Origin: CALBPI01 sp038521865
GTDB taxonomy: Bacteria > Pseudomonadota > Gammaproteobacteria > Steroidobacterales > Woeseiaceae
Assembly (NCBI GenBank): GCA_038521865.1
Contig: JBCBKO010000004.1
Coordinates: 1-64,000, forward strand
Reading direction: 5' to 3'
DNA: 64,000 bases
Shown here: positions 50,926 through 60,535 of the stretch, piece by piece
Layout of the letters: every line of letters begins with the position of its first letter
How positions within the stretch are numbered: the first letter of the stretch is position 1
Program-made: the position numbers and the translations under genes
The notes under the pieces: generated by a model
Told to the model about the DNA's origin: nothing
Databases searched by the model: none
What the model saw: the letters and a program-made list of their open reading frames with translations, nothing else

Positions 50926-53610
50926 ATGCTGCGTCTGTTAGCGCTCGCTTGCGCCTTCATCTGTGCCTCCGCTGTTGCGGACGGTGAATACGAGTCACCG
51001 CTTTGGCCGGGTACGACCTATGACCCGGCGGTCCCGACGATTGAATCGGTGCTGGGGTATGCACCGGGTAGCCGGATCAGTCACCCCTCAGAGGTGATGC
51101 GTTACTTCGACGCTCTGGCGTCAGCGGTTCCCGACCGAATTCAGATATCGCAGTACGCGACCAGTTGGCAGGGAAGGCCGCTGATCTATGCGGTGGTTAC
51201 CAACGAGGAAAATCTTGCTCGGATCGATGAGATCAAGGCAGGCATGCAGGCATTGCAAGATCCGCGCGAAACGTCGGCCGATGCAGCATCCGACCTGATC
51301 GACTCGCTTCCAGCTGTCACCTGGCTCTCGTACAGCGTACACGGTAACGAAATTAGCCCTGCCGATGCCGCGATGGTGACTGCTTATCATCTGCTCGCGG
51401 CACAAGACGACGCGCGTGTCGATGCGATCATGAAGGAGACCGTGGTCGTGATTGACCCCGTACAAAATCCTGATGGCCGAGCGCGTTTCGTCAGTCATTT
51501 TGAAAACAACACCGGACTGGTTGCATCGAACGACCGAATGGCGGCCGAACACGACGAGCCGTGGCCGGGTGGCAGAACCAACCACTATCTCTTCGACATG
51601 AACCGGGACTGGTTCATCCTGACTCAGCCTGAGACGCGTGGTCGAATTGCAGCACTGCAGGAGTGGTACCCGGTCGCATTCGTGGACGCGCACGAAATGG
51701 GATCGGACAGTACGTATTACTTCTCACCTGAGGCGAAACCCTTCAACCCGCACATCGCAGCCGATCAGCGCGCCAGCCTTGAGCTGTTTGGTCTCACCAA
51801 CGCCGGATTGTTCGACAGCTTCGGTATCGACTATTTCACGCGCGAGATTTTTGATGCGCTTTATCCCGGCTACGGTGCAAGCTGGCCGCTGTACTTCGGC
51901 AGCATTGCAATGACGTATGAGCAGGCTTCGGCAAGGGGCCTACGCGTCAGGCAATACGATGGCAACGACATGCACTACTCGGAGACCGTCCGAAACCACT
52001 TTGTTGCATCGATGGGAACGGCACAGACCGTGCAGACAAATCGCCGCAAGTTCTTGCAAGACTTTTACGACTATCAGGTCAGCGCAATCGCAGAGGGTCG
52101 TAGCGAGCGCACCAAGGCGTACATGATTCCCGCTCAAAACGATCAGGATGCAGCTGACAAGCTCGCCGGATTGCTTGTGATGCAGGGCGTCGAAGTGGGT
52201 AAGACAACCCGTGAGATTCGCGCGTGTGGCAATGATTATGCGCCAGGAAGCTATGTGATCAATCTCGACCAGCCGGCCAAACGCTTGCTGCGGACTCTTC
52301 TGGATAGCGATGTGCCCATTGACCAGCAGTTCATGGAAGAGCAGGAGCGTCGGCGTGCAAAGGGACTCTATGCTGAGCTCTACGACGTCACAGCGTGGTC
52401 ATTGCCTCTGATGATGAATGTGCGTACGGATACTTGCACGCGACGCGTTACTGGAGACTTCGAGGCGGTCGCACCGGAATTCCAGCAACCGGGTTCGTTT
52501 AAAGCTAAAGGCAATGCCGTCTCTTACCTGATCCCGTGGACCGGTGCGGGCGCGGTGCGACTGACTGTGGCTGCACTACAGGCGGGTTATGTGATCAAGA
52601 CGACCGATAAAGCATTCACGCATCAAGGTGCGCGTTATCCGGCAGGGACGGTCATCATTGACGTGGCTGACAATGCCGCATCGCTGGGAGACTGGTTAAG
52701 CGACGCTGCGATCACCACGGGAGCGGATGTTATCGCCGTGGCGGACACATGGGTCACCGACGGACCCAATTTCGGTAGTCAAAACGTTCAGCGTCTGCCC
52801 TCACTCGAAGTGGCGATCGCCTGGGATGATCCGCTTTCGCCTTACAGCGCTGGCAACACGCGTTTTGTGATCGAGCAGCAGTTTGGCCTGCCGGTGACGC
52901 CGATTCGCCTCTCCCGGCTCGGGCGTGCCGATCTTCGCCGTTACCATGTGCTGATCCTGCCTGAGATTTATGGCAGCTATCGGAGCGAACTGGGCACCAG
53001 TGGTATCGAGAATCTGACCGACTGGGTCGCTGACGGTGGCGTGCTGATTACGCTCGGTAACGCAACGCGGCTTGCGGCGGACCCGGATATCGATTGGCTA
53101 CCCATCCGACGCGAGTATGCCGCCGTCGATGAAGACACAGAATCCGGGTCTGAAGCCGATGCCGAGGAGACGCTGGTGGAAGGCAGTGTCATTGAGGATG
53201 ACGAGGCTTACGCGGCGGCGATCGAAGGCGTCGAGAACACACCGGACTCGGTTCCAGGCGTTTTGCTTCGCGCGAAGAGTGACCCTGACCATTGGCTGGC
53301 GGCGGGCGTGGCAGAGACTCTGAACGTCCTCGTTCGGGGCAGTGATGTGTACACGCCGGCCAAACTCGGAGAGGCGACCAATGTGGTGCGGTTCGAAGGG
53401 CCGGACGAGCTGCTGGCCGGCGGCTATCTTTGGGCAGAAAACGCCGATCAACTTGCTTACAAACCTTTCGTGGTGCACGACTCGGCAGGTCGTGGCGAGA
53501 TCATCGGTTTCACCTACGATCCAACGGTTCGTGCTTATCTCGACGGTCTCAACATGATCTTCATGAACGCAATCATCCGCGGTGCGGCGCACGCCCGTCC
53601 TGTGCGTTAG
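50926..53610 (+). CDS. M14-family zinc carboxypeptidase
   Basis: 894 residues with a Sec signal (about 1-18). Zinc ligands are His139 and Glu142 in SVHGNEISPAD, and His256 in FVDAHEMGSDSTYYF. DPVQNPDGRARF and FDMNRDWF are also conserved in this large M14 group. A long C-terminal region with class I glutamine-amidotransferase-like strands (YHVLILPEIYGSYRSELG) and an acidic stretch at about 742-770 follows. It is probably an exported enzyme removing C-terminal residues. Confidence 0.9.
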   Translation: MLRLLALACAFICASAVADGEYESPLWPGTTYDPAVPTIESVLGYAPGSRISHPSEVMRYFDALASAVPDRIQISQYATSWQGRPLIYAVVTNEENLARIDEIKAGMQALQDPRETSADAASDLIDSLPAVTWLSYSVHGNEISPADAAMVTAYHLLAAQDDARVDAIMKETVVVIDPVQNPDGRARFVSHFENNTGLVASNDRMAAEHDEPWPGGRTNHYLFDMNRDWFILTQPETRGRIAALQEWYPVAFVDAHEMGSDSTYYFSPEAKPFNPHIAADQRASLELFGLTNAGLFDSFGIDYFTREIFDALYPGYGASWPLYFGSIAMTYEQASARGLRVRQYDGNDMHYSETVRNHFVASMGTAQTVQTNRRKFLQDFYDYQVSAIAEGRSERTKAYMIPAQNDQDAADKLAGLLVMQGVEVGKTTREIRACGNDYAPGSYVINLDQPAKRLLRTLLDSDVPIDQQFMEEQERRRAKGLYAELYDVTAWSLPLMMNVRTDTCTRRVTGDFEAVAPEFQQPGSFKAKGNAVSYLIPWTGAGAVRLTVAALQAGYVIKTTDKAFTHQGARYPAGTVIIDVADNAASLGDWLSDAAITTGADVIAVADTWVTDGPNFGSQNVQRLPSLEVAIAWDDPLSPYSAGNTRFVIEQQFGLPVTPIRLSRLGRADLRRYHVLILPEIYGSYRSELGTSGIENLTDWVADGGVLITLGNATRLAADPDIDWLPIRREYAAVDEDTESGSEADAEETLVEGSVIEDDEAYAAAIEGVENTPDSVPGVLLRAKSDPDHWLAAGVAETLNVLVRGSDVYTPAKLGEATNVVRFEGPDELLAGGYLWAENADQLAYKPFVVHDSAGRGEIIGFTYDPTVRAYLDGLNMIFMNAIIRGAAHARPVR

Positions 53611-53667
53611 GCGCGTTAAGCGGGCTTTGTTAGACTCCGGGAATTCTTGATTCATTGGGAGTGGAAC

Positions 53668-55833
53668 ATGAAGTGGTGGGCATTGATCCTGTCTGTGACC
53701 TTGGTCGCAGCTTGTTCGGGCAAAGAGTCCTCGGAGAGTGCGGAAGTGTCGACGACGGAAAGCGCCATGGAAACCGGTGAATTGGCAGAGGATCCCAACC
53801 TCTGGCTGGAAGAGGTAGAGGGCGAGCGGGCACTCGGTTGGGTTGAAGAGCAGAACGAACGTTCGCTGGCAGGTCTGACAGCCCAGCCCGCTTTCGAATC
53901 CAACCTTGAAAAGGCGATGGAACTCGCGGTCTCAAACGATCGAATTCCTTACGGTTCGATTCGGGATGGCAAGGTCTACAACTTTTGGCAGGACGAGACC
54001 AACGTGCGAGGGCTATGGCGTCGCACTTCGCTCGAGTCGTATGAGTCCGACAATCCGGAATGGGAGACCGTGCTCGATTTCGATGCTCTGGCGAAAGCCG
54101 AAGACAAGAACTGGGTGTTCAAGGGTTCGAACTGCTTCCGCCCGAAAGATGCCGAACGCACGTTGTGTCTGATCAGCCTCTCGGATGGCGGGAAGGATGC
54201 GGTCATCCTGCGTGAATTTGATCTCGACGAGAAAGCGTTCGTCGATGATGGGTTCGTCACCGCAGAGGCAAAACAAGGAGCCGCATGGATCGACCATGAC
54301 ACAGTGCTCCTGGCGACGGATTGGGGCAGCGACGGAGCGACCCTGACCGAATCGGGTTATCCGTCGAGTGTGCGATTGTGGCGTCGCGGACAGCCGTGGA
54401 ACGATGCCGAGGCGCTTTACACGGGCGACAAGACCAATGTGGGCGTGTGGCCTTGGTCCAGCGAACTCGACAGCGGCGAGGTGATCTACGGTGCCGTCGA
54501 GGCAGATACGTTTTTCACGCAGACAATGTGGCTACTCAGCAAGGGCGAACCTGAGGCAATGCCGTTGCCGCAGAAGTCATCACTCAGTGGCCGACTGGGC
54601 AGCCAGCAGTTCGTGACACTCCAACAGGACTGGAATGTACAGGACAAGGACTTTGAGTCCGGCGACTTGGTCGCTTTTGATCTGGACGCGTATCTCGAAA
54701 CCCTGGAGCTGCCGGAAGTTGAGTTGGTATTCAGAGCCAATGATCGGCAGGCCGTCAACGGCGTGGCGGTAGCCAAGGGCGCTGCCATTCTCTCGATTAA
54801 CGACAACGTTGCGAGTCGCCTGTTGCTGTTGTCGCAAGGCGAACAAGGCTGGGTCACGGAAGACATTGAGTTGCCGGACACCGGCCAGGCGAGCATTTAC
54901 TTCGCAGACTCGAACGAAGACACAGTGTTTATCAACTTCGAAGGTTTTCTCACGCCGGATACGTTGCTGTCCTACAGCGCCGCGTCGGGTGAGATGACAC
55001 CTCTGAAGTCGCTGCCACCGAAATTCGACACTGAGGGTCTTACGGTCTCTCAATTCGAAGCAGTTTCGAAAGACGGTACACGTGTGCCTTACTTTGTTGT
55101 TCACCGTGCTGACATCCCGCTCGATAGCACGACACCAACACTGCTTTATGGATATGGCGGCTTCGAGGTTTCATTGCGGCCGAGTTACTCCGGGAATATT
55201 GGACGGTTGTGGCTTGAGCAAGGCGGCGCCTATGCCCTCGCCAATATCCGCGGTGGCGGCGAGTTTGGTCCCAAGTGGCACCAGGCGGGTCTGAAGCAAA
55301 ACCGGCAGCGCATCTATGACGATTTCATCGCGATTGGTGAAGATCTCATCGACCGCAAGATTACCTCACAAGAACACCTCGGCATTATGGGTGGGTCGAA
55401 CGGTGGCTTGCTGATGGGTGTGATGCTGACGCAGCGCCCGGACCTCTGGAATGCAGTGGTTATTCAAGTACCGCTTCTGGACATGTTGCGCTATCACAAG
55501 CTACTGGCGGGCGCGTCGTGGGTGGATGAGTACGGTGACCCCGAAATTGCTGAGGAACGTGCGTTTCTCGAAACGATTTCTCCCTACCATAACTTTGATG
55601 AAACAGCGGATTACCCGACGCCGTTTTTTGTGACCTCAACGAAAGACGACCGGGTACACCCAGGGCATGCACGCAAGATGGCCAAGTTATTCCAGACCGC
55701 AGAAAAGCCGTTCCTCTACTACGAGAACATCGACGGTGGCCACTCTGCCGCAGCTAACCAGAAAGAGCGCGCGCGTCGCACGGCGCTGGAGTTCACGTAC
55801 CTGAGCGAGCAGCTGTTCGAGTCGGGTGACTAA
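53668..55833 (+). CDS. Prolyl oligopeptidase (S9A) lipoprotein
   Basis: 721 residues from ATG 53668, which begins a lipobox signal (MKWWALILSVTLVAACSGKE, Cys16). The N-terminal propeller starts EDPNLWLEEVEGERALGWV. The catalytic domain has GGSNGGLLMGV with Ser577, the Asp in TKDDRVHPGH near 660, and His in NIDGGHSAAAN. It cleaves short peptides after proline. An envelope-anchored S9A enzyme matches the peptide-degradation theme. Confidence 0.94.
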   Translation: MKWWALILSVTLVAACSGKESSESAEVSTTESAMETGELAEDPNLWLEEVEGERALGWVEEQNERSLAGLTAQPAFESNLEKAMELAVSNDRIPYGSIRDGKVYNFWQDETNVRGLWRRTSLESYESDNPEWETVLDFDALAKAEDKNWVFKGSNCFRPKDAERTLCLISLSDGGKDAVILREFDLDEKAFVDDGFVTAEAKQGAAWIDHDTVLLATDWGSDGATLTESGYPSSVRLWRRGQPWNDAEALYTGDKTNVGVWPWSSELDSGEVIYGAVEADTFFTQTMWLLSKGEPEAMPLPQKSSLSGRLGSQQFVTLQQDWNVQDKDFESGDLVAFDLDAYLETLELPEVELVFRANDRQAVNGVAVAKGAAILSINDNVASRLLLLSQGEQGWVTEDIELPDTGQASIYFADSNEDTVFINFEGFLTPDTLLSYSAASGEMTPLKSLPPKFDTEGLTVSQFEAVSKDGTRVPYFVVHRADIPLDSTTPTLLYGYGGFEVSLRPSYSGNIGRLWLEQGGAYALANIRGGGEFGPKWHQAGLKQNRQRIYDDFIAIGEDLIDRKITSQEHLGIMGGSNGGLLMGVMLTQRPDLWNAVVIQVPLLDMLRYHKLLAGASWVDEYGDPEIAEERAFLETISPYHNFDETADYPTPFFVTSTKDDRVHPGHARKMAKLFQTAEKPFLYYENIDGGHSAAANQKERARRTALEFTYLSEQLFESGD

Positions 55834-55842
55834 TCCATCAGT

Positions 55843-55886
55843 CGATCAGCGCGATAGCCGAATTCAATCGGTTATCGCGCTGATCG
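55843..55886. repeat. Long imperfect hairpin between peptidase and membrane-protein gene
   Basis: CGATCAGCGCGATA (55843-55856) pairs with TATCGCGCTGATCG (55873-55886), 14 perfect base pairs; a single mismatch and a further CCGA/TCGG extend the stem. No T-run follows. It lies 10 bases after the peptidase stop and may be a transcript stabiliser, a factor-dependent terminator or a regulator site. Confidence 0.7.
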
Positions 55887-55961
55887 CTCGTAATGAAAAC
55901 AGGGCCAGTGAGGTCATCTTGGCAAACGCGCAATGACTTGCGCTCAAGAGGAGACACTGAG

Positions 55962-56417
55962 ATGAAAAAAGCACTACCCTGGATATTGGTTCTGATTCCT
56001 GTATTCGTATTTCTGCAATCGCTGCCGTTCAAGTTCACCGGCGCGCCGGAGACGATTTATATCTTCAGCACGATCGGCACATGGCTGGGCAGCATTGGCC
56101 TAACTTTTCTAGCACAACCCTTCACGGACTACGGCGCTTACGGCGTCGGCGTGGCCGAGTTGATTGCAAGCGTTTTGCTACTGATCCCCGCAACCCGTCA
56201 TTGGGGTGCTCTGCTTGGACTTGGCGTGCTCAGCGGCGCGATCTTCTTTCACCTGTTCACGCCTCTGGGCGTCGCGGTCGAATTCCCCGGCGGTGCTGAA
56301 GGTGGCGAAATTTCCTTGTTTGTCATGGCAGTGATCGCCTGGTCGGCGCTACTCGCCCTCGTGATTCGCAATCGCCAGCGCTACCCCATCGTGGGTGGCG
56401 CTGCGCAGCCCGCCTGA
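55962..56417 (+). CDS. DoxX-like four-helix membrane protein
   Basis: 151 residues from ATG 55962, preceded by AAGAGGAG; the earlier start at 55893 overlaps the hairpin flank. Four hydrophobic segments. LQSLPFKFTGAPETIYIF and VGVAELIASVLLLIPATR fit the DoxX/DoxD-like pattern loosely, and SGAIFFHLFTPLGV is a conserved-looking helix with a His. The function is unknown. Confidence 0.72.
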   Translation: MKKALPWILVLIPVFVFLQSLPFKFTGAPETIYIFSTIGTWLGSIGLTFLAQPFTDYGAYGVGVAELIASVLLLIPATRHWGALLGLGVLSGAIFFHLFTPLGVAVEFPGGAEGGEISLFVMAVIAWSALLALVIRNRQRYPIVGGAAQPA

Positions 56418-56457
56418 TTCTGTAACAGCGTTGATTTCGCCGTGTTATAACCACGGC

Positions 56458-57855
56458 ATGAACCATTCACTCGAAACGGATTACCTGGTTGTCGGCAGCG
56501 GTGCTGTCGGCATGGCATTCGCAGACATTCTGCTCTCTGAATCGGACGCCGACATCATCATCGTCGACCGGCACGACAAGCCAGGAGGGCATTGGAACGA
56601 CGCCTATCCGTTTGTTCGACTACATCAACCGTCCGCATTCTACGGTGTGAGTTCGGCAGAACTCAGCAAGGGCCGGCGCGACCAGGTGGGTCTCAACAAA
56701 GGGCTTGCCGAACTTGCGAGTGGCGCGGAAGTCAGCGCCTACTTCGATGACGTGATGCAGAACCGGTTTCTTCCGAGCGGCCGTGTTCGCTACTTCCCGC
56801 TCTGTGATTACGAGGGGGACGGTAGGTTCGTTAACGTTATGAGTGGCGAGACTTTTGAAGTGAAAGCGCGCCGTAAGACTGTCGATTGCACCTGGCTCAA
56901 GACGTCGGTGCCCTCCACACATACGCCGCAGTTCTCGATCGGGGAGGGGGTCAATCTGATTCCACCGAACGGACTCCCACACCTAACTCAAGCACCTGAC
57001 GGCTACACCGTCATTGGCGCCGGAAAGACCGGGATCGATACGTGCATCTGGCTGTTGGAGCGCGGTGTCGATCCGGATCGAATCCGCTGGATCTCACCGC
57101 GAGACGGATGGCTGATCGACCGCCGGAACACCCAAACCGAGGAGGAGTTTTTCGAAGACTCCATCGGCAACGTCTCGCGCCAGATGAAAGCGATTTCAGA
57201 AGCCGAAAATGTCGAGGATCTGTTTGTTCGCCTCGAGAAGTACGGCGTTTTGCTGCGCATCGACACCGACGTCTGGCCCCAAATGTTCCACGGCGCGACA
57301 ATCAGTCGCATGGAGCTCGAGGAAATGCGGAGGATTAAGGACGTCGTGAGAATGGGGCGCGTGACCGCCCTGGAACAGGATCGGATCGTCCTCGAAAAAG
57401 GCGAAGTGACGGTGGATCGCGATGAGGTGTTCATCGACTGTACCGCCAGTGCGATACCCAATCTGGAAATCAAGCCCGTGTTCACTGGAGACGTCATCAC
57501 CCCGCAGACTGTGCGGTCATATCAGCCGGTATTTAGCGCAGCGTTCATTGCGCACGTCGAACTGGCATATGAGGACGAGGCGACGAAGAACGACTTGTGC
57601 CATGTCGTGCCACTGCCCAATCATTCGACCGACTGGTTGCCAATGACCATGGCGTTCATGCGTAACCAGATGCGATGGTCGCAGGATCAGGAGCTCAGGC
57701 GCTGGGTCCGCGAGAATCGGCTGGATGGGTTCAGCAAACTGGTTGCCAGTGCGCGCGGCGACGACGCGAAATCGGCCATCATCAATGAGATGCGCGGCTA
57801 CATGATGGGCGCGGCGCAGAACCTTCAAACACTCCTTGGGTCAATGAATACGTAA
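56458..57855 (+). CDS. FAD/NAD(P)-dependent oxidoreductase
   Basis: 465 residues from ATG 56458. An FAD Rossmann motif (VVGSGAVGMAFAD) at the N-terminus ends in the acidic VDRHDKPGGHWNDAYP. A second GxGxxG occurs at YTVIGAGKTGIDTC. VFIDCTASAIPNLEI is the typical late FAD contact. PGGHWNDAYPFVRLHQPSAFYGV resembles flavin-containing monooxygenases. The substrate is unknown. 36 bases precede the cysteine-synthase gene. Confidence 0.82.
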   Translation: MNHSLETDYLVVGSGAVGMAFADILLSESDADIIIVDRHDKPGGHWNDAYPFVRLHQPSAFYGVSSAELSKGRRDQVGLNKGLAELASGAEVSAYFDDVMQNRFLPSGRVRYFPLCDYEGDGRFVNVMSGETFEVKARRKTVDCTWLKTSVPSTHTPQFSIGEGVNLIPPNGLPHLTQAPDGYTVIGAGKTGIDTCIWLLERGVDPDRIRWISPRDGWLIDRRNTQTEEEFFEDSIGNVSRQMKAISEAENVEDLFVRLEKYGVLLRIDTDVWPQMFHGATISRMELEEMRRIKDVVRMGRVTALEQDRIVLEKGEVTVDRDEVFIDCTASAIPNLEIKPVFTGDVITPQTVRSYQPVFSAAFIAHVELAYEDEATKNDLCHVVPLPNHSTDWLPMTMAFMRNQMRWSQDQELRRWVRENRLDGFSKLVASARGDDAKSAIINEMRGYMMGAAQNLQTLLGSMNT

Positions 57856-57890
57856 ACTCGGATCACACAGATCGTTCGCGGGGGACAACA

Positions 57891-58847
57891 ATGATCTACG
57901 ACAGCATTCTCGACACAATTGGCAAGACACCGGTCGTCAGGCTTCACCGTACGGGGCCATCGCATGTGACGATGTACGTGAAGGTAGAGGCATTCAATCC
58001 GATGAGTTCGGTGAAAGACCGACTCGCCTACGCAATTATTCTCGACGCCGAAAAACGCGGTGTATTAAAGGCTGGCCAGACCGTCGTGGAGGCGACGTCC
58101 GGGAATACCGGTATCGCACTGGCGATGGTGTGCGCCGCACGGGGTTATCCTTTTGTGGCGGTTATGGCGGAGTCTTTCTCGCTGGAGCGGCGCAAGGTCA
58201 TGCGAGGTTTGGGTGCCAAGGTCATTCTGACACCAGCAGCCGAGCGCGGTACCGGCATGGTGAAGAAGGCGCAGGAGCTCTCCGAGTCGCGCGGTTGGTT
58301 TTGGGCTTCGCAGTTCACCAATCCCGCAAACCCGGCGTTCCATCGCTCAACCACCGGCCCGGAGATTCTCTCTGACTTCGCCGATCGACGGCTTGATCAT
58401 TGGGTCACCGGCTGGGGCACTGGCGGCACGCTGACCGGCGCTGGCGAGGTCATCAAACAGGCAAGACCAGAAATCAATATTGTGGCGACCGAACCCGAAG
58501 GCGCCCAGTTACTCGCAGGTAAGGAGTGGCAACCGCATAAGATTCAGGGTTGGACTCCGGACTTCATTCCAGAAGTGCTGAATGCCGATGTTTACGATGC
58601 GCTGGTGCCGGTGGGCGATGATGAGTCAATTGCGACTGCACAAGCGCTGGCTGCAAACGAAGGTATCTTCACCGGTATTTCCGGAGGTGGCACGCTCTGC
58701 GCGGCGCTAAAAGTGGCGGAGAGCGCCGCTGAAGGCGATGTGATCCTCACAATGTTGCCAGATACCGGTGAGCGCTATTTATCCACGCCATTATTTGCGG
58801 ACGTCAACGAAGGATCGGATGACGACTGGCTCGCTGGCTTGCCGTAG
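57891..58847 (+). CDS. Cysteine synthase (O-acetylserine sulfhydrylase), CysK-like
   Basis: 318 residues. The PLP lysine Lys42 lies in NPMSSVKDR, TSGNTGIALAM contacts the substrate, and GTGGTLTGAGEVIK binds the PLP phosphate. ISGGGTLCAALKVA and LPDTGERYLST near the C-terminus are typical. It makes cysteine from O-acetylserine and sulfide, though CysK and CysM cannot be separated by eye. The next gene begins 3 bases after its stop. Confidence 0.9.
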   Translation: MIYDSILDTIGKTPVVRLHRTGPSHVTMYVKVEAFNPMSSVKDRLAYAIILDAEKRGVLKAGQTVVEATSGNTGIALAMVCAARGYPFVAVMAESFSLERRKVMRGLGAKVILTPAAERGTGMVKKAQELSESRGWFWASQFTNPANPAFHRSTTGPEILSDFADRRLDHWVTGWGTGGTLTGAGEVIKQARPEINIVATEPEGAQLLAGKEWQPHKIQGWTPDFIPEVLNADVYDALVPVGDDESIATAQALAANEGIFTGISGGGTLCAALKVAESAAEGDVILTMLPDTGERYLSTPLFADVNEGSDDDWLAGLP

Positions 58848-58850
58848 TTC

Positions 58851-60479
58851 GTGAACGCCGACTGGCCAAAACCAGGCGGGTGGCGTCGGCTTGTTGCCGT
58901 TGCCTCCCTGGTTGGATGCGCACTGGCGTCGAACGCGTTCGCGGTGACCGGTGAGTGGTGGGATACCGACTATCTCTATCGGCAGAATGTGGCGGTCACG
59001 ACCGGTGCGATTCAACCCGATCGCGGTTATGCCGGATACACACTCAGGATCGCCGCACTCAATACGCAAGCCTTGATCGCTTCAGGTCAGATGCAGGCAG
59101 ATTGTGATGATCTGCGCGTTCTGTATTTCGATGGCGCCGGGTGGCAGGAGCTCGTCCGTCACGTGATCGATTGCGGTGGTGTGAGTTCCGATATCCGTTT
59201 TGCGTCGCCAATAGGCCTCGCATCCGGCGCGACTGATGATGACTTTTATCTCTACTACGGCAACCCCGCGGCAGCGGCGCCAGCAGCGGTGTCCACGAGC
59301 AACGTGTACTTATGGTTTGACGACGCGTCGACCAATCGCGCCTCTAGTTACATCCGCGGTCGCGTTGATCCGTGGCACGGTAACGGATGGGATAATAGTC
59401 TCGTTTGGAATTCGGCCGGATACTATTCCTACGATAACGGCGATAACTTCACGAGTGCCTACCGGCTGGCTGTCGATGAGCGCGACGTATTCATCGAGGC
59501 GGAGTTCTTCCATACCGATTGCTATGCATTGAACATGACCACCGGTGTTCTTGTGCGCGGCATCATCGCGAGTGGTAACAACCAGTCCGAGCAATCGGAC
59601 CATTACTACACCACCAACCGTGGCGAGCAAGCCCGCCCGGGCTGTACGGCAGGTGGTTACAACCATGACGGCGCCATCATGCGACGCCAACGCGGGCAGA
59701 TCGCCGTGCAAGGCACAAATCCCGGAGACATCATCAACGGTGTTTGGCGTCGGCAGGCGTTGGCGGCGTTCTCAGTGAATCCGAGCAGGCTGCGCTTTTG
59801 GGATGCTGACAATGCGAATACCTGGGCCGCCCTGGGTTTCCCGGATACGACCAACCTGCTTGTAGGCGGTGACGACAGCAATGATGTCGAAGGTCGCGGT
59901 TTTGTGGCGGTGATGACTGCGCAAGACGAGGCGAGGCTCCGGAATATTCTGGTGCGTCGCTACGTCGAACCCGAGCCGGCATTGGTGCTGGGTGCACAGG
60001 AGTTATTTGCCAGCCCGGAGTTAACCGTATTCAAGACGGTGCGCAGTGTCTCCGATCCGATCAACGGTGCGCTCAACCCATATGCGATTCCCGGTTCGAT
60101 CGTGGAGTATGAAATCGAGGTCGTGAATCAGGGTAGCGGGGCTGTCGATCTGGATAGTCTGGTCATCACCGATCGACTGTCTACAGCGCTAGCGCTGATC
60201 GTTGATGATCTTGCACCAGGCAGCGGACCGGTGCGCTTCGAAGATGGCGCAGGCTCTCAATCGAGTGGACTGTCACTCACGTTCTCTGACCTGTCGGACG
60301 CCAGCGACGGTCTTGCGTTCTCGAGTGATGGGGTGAGCTTCACCTACACTCCGATCCCGGGACCGGATGGCTCGGATACGTCGGTGCGCGCATTGAGGAT
60401 CAATTTGAGTGGCGTGATGAACCCCGCCACAAGCGGCGATACTCGATTTTCGATCGTTTATCGAACTCGCGTGCGTTAA
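58851..60479 (+). CDS. DUF2341-domain surface protein
   Basis: 542 residues, GTG start 3 bases past the cysK-like stop. The signal peptide is about 1-31 (NAFAVTG). EWWDTDYLYRQNVAVTTGA is the usual DUF2341 opening, with FYLYYGNPAA closing that domain. A lectin-like middle follows and then a DUF11-type repeat (VEYEIEVVNQGSGAVDLDSL). Similar domain layouts occur in pilus-associated adhesins such as MshQ. It is probably secreted or surface exposed; the pairing with cysteine synthase looks accidental. Confidence 0.8.
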   Translation: MNADWPKPGGWRRLVAVASLVGCALASNAFAVTGEWWDTDYLYRQNVAVTTGAIQPDRGYAGYTLRIAALNTQALIASGQMQADCDDLRVLYFDGAGWQELVRHVIDCGGVSSDIRFASPIGLASGATDDDFYLYYGNPAAAAPAAVSTSNVYLWFDDASTNRASSYIRGRVDPWHGNGWDNSLVWNSAGYYSYDNGDNFTSAYRLAVDERDVFIEAEFFHTDCYALNMTTGVLVRGIIASGNNQSEQSDHYYTTNRGEQARPGCTAGGYNHDGAIMRRQRGQIAVQGTNPGDIINGVWRRQALAAFSVNPSRLRFWDADNANTWAALGFPDTTNLLVGGDDSNDVEGRGFVAVMTAQDEARLRNILVRRYVEPEPALVLGAQELFASPELTVFKTVRSVSDPINGALNPYAIPGSIVEYEIEVVNQGSGAVDLDSLVITDRLSTALALIVDDLAPGSGPVRFEDGAGSQSSGLSLTFSDLSDASDGLAFSSDGVSFTYTPIPGPDGSDTSVRALRINLSGVMNPATSGDTRFSIVYRTRVR

Positions 60480-60535
60480 ACCGCCTACCGCAGGCCTTGT
60501 TACCATAGGCGCGGACTGACCAACGAGAGAACCCC

